From positions 1,799,001 to 1,863,000 of the forward strand of contig NZ_CP092109.1 of the NCBI RefSeq assembly GCF_025263685.1: 64,000 nt of DNA, given 5' to 3'. Within the stretch, counting starts at the first letter, position 1. Every line of letters starts with the position of its first letter. Below the pieces are notes generated by a model. That model saw only the letters and a program-made list of their open reading frames with translations, did no database searches and was not told where the DNA came from. A program made the translations under genes and the position numbers. Shown one piece after another: positions 17,647 through 29,748 of this stretch. This DNA comes from Geoalkalibacter halelectricus (GTDB lineage Bacteria > Desulfobacterota > Desulfuromonadia > Desulfuromonadales > Geoalkalibacteraceae).

Positions 17647-18954
17647 CTATTTGGAGCGGCGCAGGGTTTCCCAATAACGCAGGCGCTCGGCGATGGTTTT
17701 TTCGTAGCCGTGGTCGGTGGGCCGATAGAAGCGCTTCTCGGCGATTTCCTCGGGCAGGTGGGTTTGCTCCACGATGGCCTCGGCCGCATCGTGGGCGTAG
17801 CGATAGCCGCGCCCGTATCCGAGATCCTTCATGAGCCGGGTGGGGGCGTTGCGAACATGCAGTGGTACCGGCAGGGCGCCGCTTTTTCGCACCTCGGCGA
17901 GAGCGGCATCGACCCCCACATAGGATGCGTTGCTTTTGGGAGCGCCGGCCAGATAGGTTACCGCCTGCGCCAGATTGATGCGCCCTTCGGGCAGACCGAC
18001 GAAGTGCACCGCCTGCATGGCCGCCACGGCGATTTGCAGGCCGCGCGGGTCGGCGTTGCCCACATCCTCGGAGGCGAAGATCACCAGGCGGCGGGCGATG
18101 AAGAGAGGATCCTCGCCCGCTTCCAGCATGCGCGCCAGCCAATAGAGGGCCGCATCGGGATCGGACCCGCGCAGGCTTTTGATAAAGGCGGAGATGACAT
18201 TGTAGTGCTCCTCGCCGCCCTTGTCGTAAAGCAGGGGCTTTTTCTGCAGGCTCTCCGCCAGGGCCTGCTTGGTCAGGCAGCCGGTGCGCAGGCTCAGGGC
18301 AGCGACTTCCAGGGTGTTGAGGGCAATGCGCGCATCGCCGTCGGCCATCTCGGCGAGAAAGTCCAGGGCTTCGTCCGTGGCGCTCAGGCCCCGGCCGCCC
18401 AGGCCGCGGGGGTCGCTCAGGGCTCGCTCGAGCAATTGCCGGATGTCGGCGGGCTGCAGGGGTTCGAGGACAAAGACGCGCGAGCGCGACAAGAGTGCCG
18501 CGTTTACCTCAAAGGAGGGGTTTTCGGTGGTGGCGCCGATGAGAATAATGTCGCCGCGTTCCACATGGGGCAGAAAGGCATCTTGCTGGGCTTTGTTAAA
18601 TCGATGGATTTCATCGACGAACAACAGGGTCTGAAGGCCGTGGAAGGCTTTTTCCTCCCGTGCCCGGGCGACGATTTCGCGCACCTCCTTAACGCCCTGT
18701 AGCACCGCCGAGAAGGACACGAAGCGGCTGCGCGTCGAGTTGGCGATGACCTGGGCCAAGGTGGTCTTGCCGGTGCCAGGCGGGCCCCAGAAGATCACCG
18801 AGGCAATCTGGTCGGTCTCAATCAGGCGGCGGAGCAGCTTGCCTTCGGCGAGCAGATGCTGTTGGCCGACCACCTCCGTAAGGTTACGCGGGCGCATGCG
18901 CTCGGCCAAGGGAGCGTCGGCGGCATTGCGGGCGCCGTGTTCAAAGAGTTCCAT
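17647..18954 (-). CDS. rarA: Replication-associated recombination protein RarA (MgsA) AAA+ ATPase
   Basis: The protein has 435 residues. AAA+ motifs: Walker [10 protein letters not shown], Walker [17 protein letters not shown], sensor 1 [11 protein letters not shown]. The C-terminal MgsA region includes [28 protein letters not shown] and [15 protein letters not shown]. RarA acts at stalled replication forks and associates with SSB. The ATG at 18954 is chosen over the one six bases upstream because GGAGG would touch the upstream ATG; spacing to the chosen one is about 6 nt. Confidence 0.95.
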   Translation of the reverse strand: MELFEHGARNAADAPLAERMRPRNLTEVVGQQHLLAEGKLLRRLIETDQIASVIFWGPPGTGKTTLAQVIANSTRSRFVSFSAVLQGVKEVREIVARAREEKAFHGLQTLLFVDEIHRFNKAQQDAFLPHVERGDIILIGATTENPSFEVNAALLSRSRVFVLEPLQPADIRQLLERALSDPRGLGGRGLSATDEALDFLAEMADGDARIALNTLEVAALSLRTGCLTKQALAESLQKKPLLYDKGGEEHYNVISAFIKSLRGSDPDAALYWLARMLEAGEDPLFIARRLVIFASEDVGNADPRGLQIAVAAMQAVHFVGLPEGRINLAQAVTYLAGAPKSNASYVGVDAALAEVRKSGALPVPLHVRNAPTRLMKDLGYGRGYRYAHDAAEAIVEQTHLPEEIAEKRFYRPTDHGYEKTIAERLRYWETLRRSK

Positions 18955-19073
18955 GGGCATCCTCCGGCTGAATTTATAGCACAAGCCCTCGCGCCGCAAC
19001 AACCAATGGCGGGGATGGACTCAGGTTCCGAGGTGTGGTAATTTCCCCTGACGATTTTGGGAAGGAGCCGGGC

Positions 19074-19928
19074 ATGAAAAGTGTGGGTATTTACGCCAAG
19101 AAGCATCACCCCGATGCCGTGGGCTTCGGCCGTGAGGTCATGAACTGGCTTCAGGAGCGCGGCCTGGAAGTTTATCTGGAAGAAGACCTGGCCCGTTGGC
19201 TCGGTCAGCCGCGCGACTATGTCGACAGCGAAATCCCCGATCGTGCCGACCTGATCGTCGTGCTCGGCGGCGACGGTACCCTGATCTCCGTGGCCCGCCA
19301 TGTCGGCGCGCGCATGAAACCGATTCTCGGCGTCAACCTGGGCAGCCTCGGCTTTCTGACCGAGATCACCCAGGATGAAACCTTCGCCACCCTCGAGCGG
19401 GTGCTGTCCGGCGACTTCAAGGTGTCGAGTCGCATGATGCTCGATGCCGTCGTGATGCGCGGGGGGCGTGAAATCGCGCGCTACGTGGTGCTCAACGATG
19501 CGGTCATCAACAAGGGCGCGCTGGCCCGGATCATCGATATGGAAACCTCCGTGGACGGGGTGTTCCTGACCAATTTCAAGGCCGACGGCCTGATTGTGGC
19601 GACACCGACCGGCTCGACCGCCTACAACCTGGCGGCGGGCGGACCGATCATCTACCCCGGGCTCAGTTGCCTGGTCATCTCGCCCATCTGCCCGCACATG
19701 CTCACCAATCGTCCCCTTATCGTGTCCGACCGCAGCGTGATTCGGATCGAGGTCAAATTTCAGGATCAGCACGTGGTGCTGACCGCCGACGGACAGGTTG
19801 GTATGCCCCTCAAGGGCGGCGATGTGGTGGAACTGCGTCGCTCCGAGGTCCGCACCCTGCTGATCGAGAGTCCCACCAAGGATTACTTCGCCGTCTTGCG
19901 CGCCAAGTTGCGCTGGGGCGAACGTTGA
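19074..19928 (+). CDS. nadK: NAD kinase
   Basis: This 284-residue enzyme phosphorylates NAD to NADP. Catalytic GGDGT lies at residues 65-69, followed by NLGSLGFLTEI, VLNDAVINKG and TPTGSTAYNLAAGGPII, all diagnostic. I chose the ATG at 19074 (MKSVGIYAKK) because AAGGAG is 8 nt upstream and the N-terminus matches the family; a longer in-frame start lacks a binding site. It is followed by recN, an arrangement common in many bacteria. Confidence 0.95.
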   Translation: MKSVGIYAKKHHPDAVGFGREVMNWLQERGLEVYLEEDLARWLGQPRDYVDSEIPDRADLIVVLGGDGTLISVARHVGARMKPILGVNLGSLGFLTEITQDETFATLERVLSGDFKVSSRMMLDAVVMRGGREIARYVVLNDAVINKGALARIIDMETSVDGVFLTNFKADGLIVATPTGSTAYNLAAGGPIIYPGLSCLVISPICPHMLTNRPLIVSDRSVIRIEVKFQDQHVVLTADGQVGMPLKGGDVVELRRSEVRTLLIESPTKDYFAVLRAKLRWGER

Positions 19929-19983
19929 TGCCGCACGCCAAACCCTGCGATCCCCCTGCACCCTTGATGAAATCCGCTGCGCT

Positions 19984-21654
19984 ATGCTGACTGATCTCAA
20001 CATCCGCAATTTTGCCATCATCGATCAACTGCATGTCAGTTTCGGTCCGGGGTTCAACGTTCTCACCGGCGAAACCGGCGCCGGCAAGTCGATCCTGCTC
20101 GGAGCGGTCGGTTTGCTGCTGGGAGAGCGCGCCCGCAGCGATGTGGTTCGCAGCGGCGAGGAAGAGGCGAGCGTCGAGGCGGTTTTCGAGTTGCACGACG
20201 CGGCCCGTGAGGACGTCGGGGCTCTTCTGGCCGAGGCTGGCATCGAGGATGCCCAGGACGAGATTCTCATTCGGCGCCTGTTCAGCCGCTCGGGAAAAAA
20301 CCGCATTTTCATCAACGGTTGCCTGGTGACCCTGGCGCAATTGCAGCCGATTGCCGAAAAATTGGTGACCATTTACGGCCAGCACGAGCACCAAAGCCTG
20401 TTGCGTGCCGAGACGCATCTGGCCGCCCTAGATACCTTTGCCGACAACGCCGCGCTGCGCGACGAATACCAGCAGACCTTTCGCCGCTTGCAACAGTGCC
20501 GGGAGCGGCTGCGCGCCCTGCAGGTCGACGAGCGGGACCGGCAGAGTCGCCTGGATCTGCTCAGGTACCAGAGCCAGGAGATCACCGCGGCCAATCTGGA
20601 GTTGGGCGAGGATGAACAATTGGAGACCGAGCGCCGTCTGCTTCAGCATGCCGAGCGCCTGGCCGCGGCCACCGGCGGCGGCTTCGAGCGCCTCTATGGC
20701 CAGGAGGGCGCGGCCTGCGAGCTGGTTGAACAGACCGCCGCCGAGCTTGAGGCCCTAACGGCTGTCGATGAGCGTCTCAGCGCTCCTGCGGGTATGCTGC
20801 GCGAGGCTCTGTATACCTTGGAGGACGCGGCCGCGCAGTTGCGCAACTATTCCACGGCGCTGAGCTTTGATTCCGAACGGCAAAACGAGGTGGAGAGCCG
20901 TCTGGCCGCCCTGGCGGCTCTCAAACGCAAGTACGGCGCCTCCCTCTCCGAAATCCTCAAGCTTCGCGACCAACTCCTCGCCGAGTTGGAGCAGATAGAC
21001 AATCTCGATGGGGCCCGCGAGGATCTCGGCGCCGAAATCACCCACCTTGAAGAGGCCTTGCGCCGGGTGGGCGAAAAGCTCTCGGAACGGCGCCGCGAGG
21101 CGGGGCGGCTTCTGGAACAGCGGGTCGAGGCGCAATTGGCGGATCTGTCCATGGCGCAGGCACGATTCCTGGTGGTTTTTCAGCCGTCGGTCGAGCCCTT
21201 AGGAAGCGGTTTGGAAAAGTGCGAGTTCCACCTGGCCCCCAATCCAGGTGAAGAGCCACGCCCCTTGGGGCGCATCGCTTCCGGCGGTGAACTCTCGCGC
21301 ATCATGCTCGCCCTGCGGCGTGCCGCGCCCCAGCAGGAGGCGGTCGCGACCCTGATCTTCGATGAAGTCGATGCCGGAATCGGTGGAGCCACGGCAACCC
21401 GCGTCGGCGAGAAATTGCGCGCCCTGGCGCGTGATCGTCAGGTGCTGTGTGTTACCCATCTGCCCCAGGTCGCTGCTTTTGGTGATCGGCAGTACCACAT
21501 CGAAAAGTGCGAACGCGACGGGCGCACCCGCACCGCCGTCGCCTTGCTTGAAGGCGAGGAACGCATTCGCGAAATGGCGCGCATGCTCGGCGGCGCCCGT
21601 ATTACCGAGCGCACCCTTGAGCACGCGCGCGAGTTGATCGCCCAATCCGCCTAA
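19984..21654 (+). CDS. recN: DNA repair protein RecN
   Basis: The SMC-like ATPase (556 residues) is involved in double-strand break repair. Walker A is GETGAGKS at residues 29-36, then come two coiled-coil arms rich in Leu, Glu and Arg, and the C-terminal ABC-type signature ASGGELSRIMLALR with Walker B ATLIFDEVDAGIGG. The length is typical. Binding site before the ATG is weak, suggesting coupling or low expression. Confidence 0.95.
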   Translation: MLTDLNIRNFAIIDQLHVSFGPGFNVLTGETGAGKSILLGAVGLLLGERARSDVVRSGEEEASVEAVFELHDAAREDVGALLAEAGIEDAQDEILIRRLFSRSGKNRIFINGCLVTLAQLQPIAEKLVTIYGQHEHQSLLRAETHLAALDTFADNAALRDEYQQTFRRLQQCRERLRALQVDERDRQSRLDLLRYQSQEITAANLELGEDEQLETERRLLQHAERLAAATGGGFERLYGQEGAACELVEQTAAELEALTAVDERLSAPAGMLREALYTLEDAAAQLRNYSTALSFDSERQNEVESRLAALAALKRKYGASLSEILKLRDQLLAELEQIDNLDGAREDLGAEITHLEEALRRVGEKLSERRREAGRLLEQRVEAQLADLSMAQARFLVVFQPSVEPLGSGLEKCEFHLAPNPGEEPRPLGRIASGGELSRIMLALRRAAPQQEAVATLIFDEVDAGIGGATATRVGEKLRALARDRQVLCVTHLPQVAAFGDRQYHIEKCERDGRTRTAVALLEGEERIREMARMLGGARITERTLEHARELIAQSA

Positions 21655-21681
21655 AAAAAACCGGGAAAGGAACCCACGCCC

Positions 21682-22131
21682 ATGATCCGCAAGGCCCTGA
21701 TTGCTGACGCCAAGGCCATCCATAAGCTGCTGATGAAATATGCCAAGGATGGCTTGATGTTGCCGCGCTCCCTGGCGGAGATCTATGAAAACATCCGCGA
21801 TATTTATGTCTTTGAGGACCAGGGGCAGGTGGTGGGCACGGTTTCCCTCAATATCTGCTGGGAAGACCTTGCCGAGGTGCGTTCCCTGGCCGTGGCCGAG
21901 GAATATTCCGGTCGGGGAATCGGCCGCAAACTCGTAGAAGCCTGCCTCGACGAAGCACACAGCTTTGGCCTGCGCCGGGTGTTTGCCCTGACCTACCAGT
22001 TGGAATTTTTCACCCGCCTCGGTTTCCATGAAATCGAAAAAAGCGAATTGCCCCACAAAATCTGGAGTGACTGCCTCAAGTGCGCAAAATTCCCCGATTG
22101 TGACGAGATCGCGGTCAGCATCGAGCTCTAA
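21682..22131 (+). CDS. GNAT N-acetyltransferase, probably short ArgA-like N-acetylglutamate synthase
   Basis: The protein has 149 residues. The GNAT acetyl-CoA loop is visible as VRSLAVAEEYSGRGIGRKLVEACLDEA (Q/RxxGxG/A-like RGIGRK), and the C-terminus has YQLEFFTRLGFHEIEKSELPHKIWSDCLKC. This matches my memory of the single-domain ArgA-like family found in some bacteria, including the mycobacterial Rv2747 type. Such enzymes make N-acetylglutamate for arginine synthesis; argJ at 27853 is consistent with that pathway. GGAAAGGAA precedes the ATG. The exact substrate needs testing. Confidence 0.75.
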   Translation: MIRKALIADAKAIHKLLMKYAKDGLMLPRSLAEIYENIRDIYVFEDQGQVVGTVSLNICWEDLAEVRSLAVAEEYSGRGIGRKLVEACLDEAHSFGLRRVFALTYQLEFFTRLGFHEIEKSELPHKIWSDCLKCAKFPDCDEIAVSIEL

Positions 22132-22159
22132 AGCAGGGGCGTTGCGACCGATAAAGACC

Positions 22160-22189
22160 TTGACAGACACGGGACTTTTCTTTTAGTAA
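22160..22189 (+). promoter_or_regulatory. Candidate sigma70-type promoter before the M23 peptidase gene
   Basis: A consensus TTGACA is followed after 18 nt by TAGTAA, about 45 nt before the TTG start. Confidence 0.55.
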
Positions 22190-22234
22190 AAAGAGTGACC
22201 TTCTAGACTTTAAGTATGTTTTAAGGAGAAGCGT

Positions 22235-23101
22235 TTGGCTGCCAGGAAATTCACCGTTCTGGTTATACCCGAGGGCTCCCATCAGGTGCGCCGGTTGGTG
22301 TTGCGCCTGTGGACCCTGCGCTTGGTCGCGGCGGTGCTCGTGGTGCTGTGCGGAGCTTTGGGGTACCTGAGCTGGGAGTTGATGCGCACCCGGGTTGATT
22401 ACGCCGAGTTGGCTCAGTTGCGCCAGGCGAACTTCGCCCAGGACAGGGAACTGCAGGTTCTTGCCCAGCGCCTGCACGATCTGCGTCAGGAATTGGTGGT
22501 GCTTGCCCAGAACGATGCCAAGGTGCGCGTCATGGCCAAGCTGACCAAACCCAGGAATGACTCGCCCGGGGTCGGCGGACCCTTGGAGTCGCCGGGTTGG
22601 GGTGAGGTATCCGACCTGCAGCGCCAGATCGATCAGGTGCGTGCCGCTATCGAGGCGCGGCGCCTGAGCCAGGAGGAAATTCAGGGCTTCCTTAACGATC
22701 AGCGCTCTTTTTCCGCCGCCAAGCCCAGCGGTTGGCCGGCGCGTGGCTGGGTCTCCTCGGGGTTTGGCATGCGCAATTCGCCTTTCAGCGGGCGCCGCAA
22801 AATGCATGAGGGTATGGATATCGCGGCCCGCACCGGGACTCCCATTCATGCCACCGCCGACGGCATCGTGAGTCGGTCCGAAACCGTGGCGGGCTACGGA
22901 AAGCTGGTCGTTATCGACCACGGGTACGGTTATCAAACCTACTACGCCCATAACTCCCGCAATCTGGTCAGGGTCGGTGAGCGGGTGCAGCGCGGGCAAA
23001 AGATCGCCGAAGTCGGCAGCACGGGCAGTTCTACCGGGCCTCATGTGCACTACGAGGTGCGGCTCAACAATGTCCCCCTCAATCCCCGGAATTTTCTCTA
23101 G
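22235..23101 (+). CDS. M23-family metallopeptidase, membrane anchored
   Basis: The protein has 288 residues. A membrane helix at about 25-48 is followed by a coiled coil (about 55-100), a linker and a C-terminal LytM/M23 domain. Zinc ligands expected in the family are present: H191 and D195 in HEGMD, H270 and H272 in HVHYEV, with H239 in YYAH as the catalytic His. It is therefore probably an active cell-wall endopeptidase facing the periplasm. The start is TTG at 22235 with AAGGAG 6 nt upstream. A terminator follows, separating it from secA. Confidence 0.88.
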   Translation: MAARKFTVLVIPEGSHQVRRLVLRLWTLRLVAAVLVVLCGALGYLSWELMRTRVDYAELAQLRQANFAQDRELQVLAQRLHDLRQELVVLAQNDAKVRVMAKLTKPRNDSPGVGGPLESPGWGEVSDLQRQIDQVRAAIEARRLSQEEIQGFLNDQRSFSAAKPSGWPARGWVSSGFGMRNSPFSGRRKMHEGMDIAARTGTPIHATADGIVSRSETVAGYGKLVVIDHGYGYQTYYAHNSRNLVRVGERVQRGQKIAEVGSTGSSTGPHVHYEVRLNNVPLNPRNFL

Positions 23102-23146
23102 CCGTCCAGGTGGCTCTTTCCGCACCTGCTCTCGCCGTTCTTTTTC

Positions 23147-23170
23147 AAGCCCTCCAGGGGGCTTTTTTTA
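23147..23170 (+). terminator. Intrinsic terminator after the M23 peptidase gene
   Basis: AAGCCC-TCCAGG-GGGCTT hairpin followed by a seven-base T tract. Confidence 0.75.
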
Positions 23171-23204
23171 TTAGAAATCCAAGTTGCTTTCGCGGTATAT
23201 GTTC

Positions 23205-23233
23205 TTGTGGGCGTCTTGGGGTTGTGGTAAAAT
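23205..23233 (+). promoter_or_regulatory. Candidate secA promoter
   Basis: TTGTGG, 17 nt, TAAAAT. It would start a leader of about 160 nt before the secA ATG. Confidence 0.5.
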
Positions 23234-23400
23234 CCTTCGCCCGGATAAGGACAGACAGGCACCGGTGTCACACGCGTGAGCGGTTTGGCCGCCGCACTGC
23301 CGCGACGATCCGAAAGTGCTCTACTTTCCTAGAATTTTTCAATCCTTAATCAATTTGCCCGCGTTTGAATTGGTCTTCGCGTTGGGCTGGGAGTGTTTGG
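23234..23400 (+). other. Untranslated leader of secA
   Basis: This segment holds no convincing reading frame. It has small inverted repeats (for example GGCACCGGTGTC, and GAAAGT-GCTCT-ACTTTC at 23312-23328 followed by CTAGAATTTTTC). A secM-like peptide is not evident. I see no known riboswitch. Confidence 0.35.
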
Positions 23401-26091
<2,691 letters not shown>

Positions 26092-26128
26092 CCCTCGTGC
26101 AGTGACTTTGGATCCAAAGGGAGCCGGC

Positions 26129-27808
26129 ATGGACCTGCCTGACAGGAATGGGGCCGCTCCGGGCATCCTGGTGGTGGACGATACACCTTTTTTCCGCCAG
26201 CAGGCCCGGGATATGCTCGAAGAGCGCGGTTATCGCGTCGTTGTGACCGGCAACGGCGGCGAGGTACCCGCGCTGCTTGATGCCGACGACATCTGCGTGG
26301 TTCTCACCGATCTGCACATGCCGGATATGAGCGGCATCGACGTGCTGCAAACGGTCAAGGAGTTGCGGCCCGAGCTTCCGGTTCTCATCATCTCTTCCCA
26401 TCAGGATTTTTCCGCTGCCCGCAAGGTTTTGCGTCACGGGGCCCTGGATTATCTGGTCAAACCAGTCGACAACGAGGAATTGGCCGAATCGGTTAATCGC
26501 GCTTTGAACTCCTATCATGCCTCGGTGCGTGAAGCACTCGCCCAGCGCGAGGCGCAGCGGCGCTTGTCCGATCTGATCCTGCTCAAGCAGATCGGAGAAA
26601 CGGCCAGCAACGGCACCGATCTGCAGATTCTTTTTGACAAGATCGTCGATTCGATCACTCTGTCGGCTGATGTGGAGATGGTGTCCCTGATGTTGCGCGA
26701 CGATGCGGGCAACCTCTCCATCGCCGCCGCGCGCGGCCTCTCCTCGGATATCATGACCCATGCCCGGGTGGCGCCGGGCGAAGGTATCTCCGGGCATGTC
26801 CTGGCGACTGGGAGACCGGTTCTGATTACCGATCTTTCCCGCGACCAGCGCTTTCATTCGGCAGGCGACGGCGACCGCTACAAGAACCAGTCGCTGCTCT
26901 CGGTGCCGATTCGCATCAAGGACCGGGTGCTCGGCGTCATCAACGTCAACAACAAGCGCACCGGCAACACCTTCAAGGCCGAGGACCAGAACCTGCTCAC
27001 CACCATCGCCCATCAGGTCGCGTTGGCCATCGAGAATTTCAAGCTGGTCTCCAACCTGCGGCAGCAGGCGCGCGAGCTCGAAGAGGCCAACCGCCACCTG
27101 GTCAAATTCAACAAAGCGCGCTCGCAACTGGTGTGCAACCTCTCCCACGAGTTGAAAACTCCCCTGACCTCCATCCTCGGCTTTGTCGACCTCATCATCA
27201 ATTTCTTCGATCACATCGAAAAGGACGAGTTGCGCGACTACCTCGGCAAGGTACACGCCGAGAGCCTGCACATGGAAAAGCTCATCACCGGGATGCTGCG
27301 GCTGTTCTCTATCGATTCGGGCGGTGAGCGCTGGGACTGGCGTACTTTTTCCGTCGAGGGCCTGCTCAGCGAAGCCTTGACGCGGCGTGGCGCGGACATC
27401 GCGGAAAAGGATCTGCAGCCCACCATTGAGGTTGCCGAGGATCTGCACGACGTATTGGGCGACCCCGAAAAAACCGGGATTCTCATCAATGCCCTGGTCG
27501 ACAACGCCGTCAAATTCAACCGCGCCGGCGGGCGCATCCAGATTCTTCTGGAAAACAACGAAATCGACGGCAAGCCCTATGTCTATCTGAGGATTCACAA
27601 TGACGGGCTGGCCGTGCCCATCGAGGCCGGCGAGGATATTTTCAACGAGTACACGCAACTTGGCGATATCAACACGGAGAAACCCACCGGGGTGGGCATC
27701 GGCCTGGCTATCTGCAAGGCCATCGTGGGGCGCATGGGCGGGCGTATCGCCCTGGAGAAAACCCTCGGCGAAGGGACGACCTTCGGCGTCCATCTGCCCA
27801 CCGGCTGA
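26129..27808 (+). CDS. Sensor kinase with N-terminal receiver, GAF domain and histidine kinase core
   Basis: The protein has 559 residues and no membrane helix, so it is probably cytosolic. It begins with a receiver domain (residues 12-125; D17/D18, phosphoacceptor D61 in VLTDLHMPDMSG, K111), then a GAF domain (about 163-305), a HisKA helix with H340 in NLSHELKTPLTS, and an HATPase with N-box at about 450-463 and GVGIGLAI at 521-528. The receiver comes first, so the kinase is probably controlled by an upstream phosphorelay. The GAF ligand is unknown. No dedicated response regulator is adjacent. It starts 37 nt after secA, with GGGAG before the ATG. Confidence 0.88.
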   Translation: MDLPDRNGAAPGILVVDDTPFFRQQARDMLEERGYRVVVTGNGGEVPALLDADDICVVLTDLHMPDMSGIDVLQTVKELRPELPVLIISSHQDFSAARKVLRHGALDYLVKPVDNEELAESVNRALNSYHASVREALAQREAQRRLSDLILLKQIGETASNGTDLQILFDKIVDSITLSADVEMVSLMLRDDAGNLSIAAARGLSSDIMTHARVAPGEGISGHVLATGRPVLITDLSRDQRFHSAGDGDRYKNQSLLSVPIRIKDRVLGVINVNNKRTGNTFKAEDQNLLTTIAHQVALAIENFKLVSNLRQQARELEEANRHLVKFNKARSQLVCNLSHELKTPLTSILGFVDLIINFFDHIEKDELRDYLGKVHAESLHMEKLITGMLRLFSIDSGGERWDWRTFSVEGLLSEALTRRGADIAEKDLQPTIEVAEDLHDVLGDPEKTGILINALVDNAVKFNRAGGRIQILLENNEIDGKPYVYLRIHNDGLAVPIEAGEDIFNEYTQLGDINTEKPTGVGIGLAICKAIVGRMGGRIALEKTLGEGTTFGVHLPTG

Positions 27809-27852
27809 GTCCTCTCAGCCGCACCTTCACCTCATTTCGGAGCCTGATTGTC

Positions 27853-29052
27853 ATGAACGGCCATGATCTGCCCCGGGTGCGGGGATTTAAATTTTCCGCG
27901 CGCAGCGCCGGCATCAAGAAGTCGGGTCGTCTTGACCTGGCTCTTATTTTTTCCGAGGTGCCGGCGACCTGCGCCGGCGTATTCACGACCAACAAAGTCA
28001 TGGCCGCTCCGCTGGTGGTCAGTGCGCCGCGGATTCGTCAGGGCCGCTGCCAGGCGGTTCTGATCAACAGCGGCAACGCCAATGCCTGCACCGGCGAGCA
28101 GGGCTTGCGCGATGCTCTGCGCTGCGGCGCGTTGACCGCGCAGGCTCTCGGCATCGCCGAGGACCTGGTGGCCGTGGCCTCGACGGGCGTGATCGGTGTG
28201 CCGCTGCCGATGGTGAAGTTCGAGCAGCATATTCCGCTGCTGCCCGCGCAACTCGAAGGCAATGCCGCAGGCCAGGTGGCCGAGGCCATCCGCACGACGG
28301 ATGCCTTTAGCAAAACTTCCTGGTGCCAGGGCCAGGTTCAGGGGCAGCCATATCAGGTTTTAGGCATCGCCAAGGGTGCCGGGATGATCCACCCCAACAT
28401 GGCGACCATGCTCGCCTACGTGGTGACCGATGCGCGTGTCGATCCCGTCTATCTTGACCGATGCCTGCGCCGCGCCGTGGACTGCTCGTTCAACGCCATT
28501 ACCGTGGATGGTGACACGTCCACCAACGACATGGTCCTGGCCCTTGCCAACGGGCAGGCCGGTACGGTTGAAATCAACGAGAATTCCGCCGCGGGCGATG
28601 AATTCGCCGCTTTGCTCAAAGAGATTTTGGTGGATTTGGCCAAGATGATCGTGCGTGACGGCGAGGGCGCCACCAAGGTTGTGCAAATCCTGGTGCGCGG
28701 TGCGGTGCAAACCGCGGATGCCGTGCAGGTCGCCCGCAGCGTGGCGACCTCGAATCTGGTCAAAACGGCCTTCTTTGGTGAGGATGCCAATTGGGGCCGC
28801 ATCATCGCCGCGGTCGGCTATTCCGGCGTTGAGGTCGATCCGGCCCGCATCGATATTTCCTTCGACGAAGTTCCCGTGGTGCGCAACGGAATCGGCACCG
28901 GCAAGGATCTTGAGACCCAGGCCGGCGAGGTCCTGAAAAAAGCGGAATTTCAGGTTTGCATCGATCTTCACCTGGGCAGTGCCGAGGGCGTCTACTACAC
29001 CTCCGACCTGAATTACGACTACATTAAAATCAATGCCGACTACCGCACCTGA
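27853..29052 (+). CDS. argJ: Glutamate N-acetyltransferase / amino-acid acetyltransferase ArgJ
   Basis: The enzyme (399 residues) of arginine synthesis transfers acetyl from N-acetylornithine to glutamate; some members also use acetyl-CoA. The autoprocessing site is visible in KGAGMIHPNMATMLA, with predicted cleavage before T185, producing alpha and beta chains. Other signatures: VLINSGNANACTG and DGDTSTNDMVLALANG. Whether it is mono- or bifunctional cannot be decided here; the ArgA-like GNAT at 21682 suggests acetylglutamate can be made separately. Confidence 0.95.
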   Translation: MNGHDLPRVRGFKFSARSAGIKKSGRLDLALIFSEVPATCAGVFTTNKVMAAPLVVSAPRIRQGRCQAVLINSGNANACTGEQGLRDALRCGALTAQALGIAEDLVAVASTGVIGVPLPMVKFEQHIPLLPAQLEGNAAGQVAEAIRTTDAFSKTSWCQGQVQGQPYQVLGIAKGAGMIHPNMATMLAYVVTDARVDPVYLDRCLRRAVDCSFNAITVDGDTSTNDMVLALANGQAGTVEINENSAAGDEFAALLKEILVDLAKMIVRDGEGATKVVQILVRGAVQTADAVQVARSVATSNLVKTAFFGEDANWGRIIAAVGYSGVEVDPARIDISFDEVPVVRNGIGTGKDLETQAGEVLKKAEFQVCIDLHLGSAEGVYYTSDLNYDYIKINADYRT

Positions 29053-29074
29053 GCCAACCGTGCAGACCCCGCCC

Positions 29075-29737
29075 ATGAATCCTGCCGCCTATATCGACCA
29101 TACCTTGCTCAAGCCCGACGCCGTCAGCGACGAGGTGCGAGCGTTGTGCGAAGAGGCCGTGGAATACCAGTTTGCGGCCGTCTGCGTCGCGCCGGTATTT
29201 GTCCCTTTGGCTGCGGATCTGGTCTATGGCTCGGACGTCTGCGTCGCCACCGTGGTTGGTTTTCCCCTGGGTTACCAGACCCCTGAAGCCAAAGCCTACG
29301 AAACCGCTCAGGCCGTTCGGCATGGGGCCCGCGAAATCGATATGGTCATCCAACTCGGTGCCGCGCGCGAGGGCGATTTCAAGCGGGTGGAAGCCGATAT
29401 CGCGCAGGTGGTGCGCGCCGCCGAGGGTGCTTGCGTCAAGGCCATCCTGGAATGCTGCTATTTCTCCCCCGACCTCAAGCGCCGTCTGGCTGAAGTCGCG
29501 TTGCGGGCCGGGGCGCGCTGGCTAAAAACTTCGACGGGATTCGGTCCCGCCGGGGCCACCTACGAGGATGTGCAACTGCTGGTTGAGGTGGCCGGCGGCG
29601 CGGCGGGGGTCAAGGCGGCCGGCGGCATTCGTGATTGGGCCCGCTGTCGGGAATTTCTGCGCCTGGGAGCAGGGCGCATCGGCACCAGCGCTGGCGTTGC
29701 GATCATGAATCAATGGCGACTGGAGCAGCAATCCTGA
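29075..29737 (+). CDS. deoC: Deoxyribose-phosphate aldolase
   Basis: The 220-residue protein cleaves 2-deoxyribose 5-phosphate to acetaldehyde and glyceraldehyde 3-phosphate. The Schiff-base lysine is in LKTSTGF, the second active-site lysine in GVKAAGGIRD, and the acidic residue in EIDMVIQLG. I favour the ATG at 29075 because MNPAAYIDHTLLKP aligns with the usual start of the short DeoC form; an in-frame ATG at 29033 would overlap argJ by 20 nt. Neither has a clear binding site, so coupling to argJ is likely. deoB follows at once, giving a nucleoside-salvage pair. Confidence 0.92.
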   Translation: MNPAAYIDHTLLKPDAVSDEVRALCEEAVEYQFAAVCVAPVFVPLAADLVYGSDVCVATVVGFPLGYQTPEAKAYETAQAVRHGAREIDMVIQLGAAREGDFKRVEADIAQVVRAAEGACVKAILECCYFSPDLKRRLAEVALRAGARWLKTSTGFGPAGATYEDVQLLVEVAGGAAGVKAAGGIRDWARCREFLRLGAGRIGTSAGVAIMNQWRLEQQS

Positions 29738-29748
29738 GGGGCGTGGTG

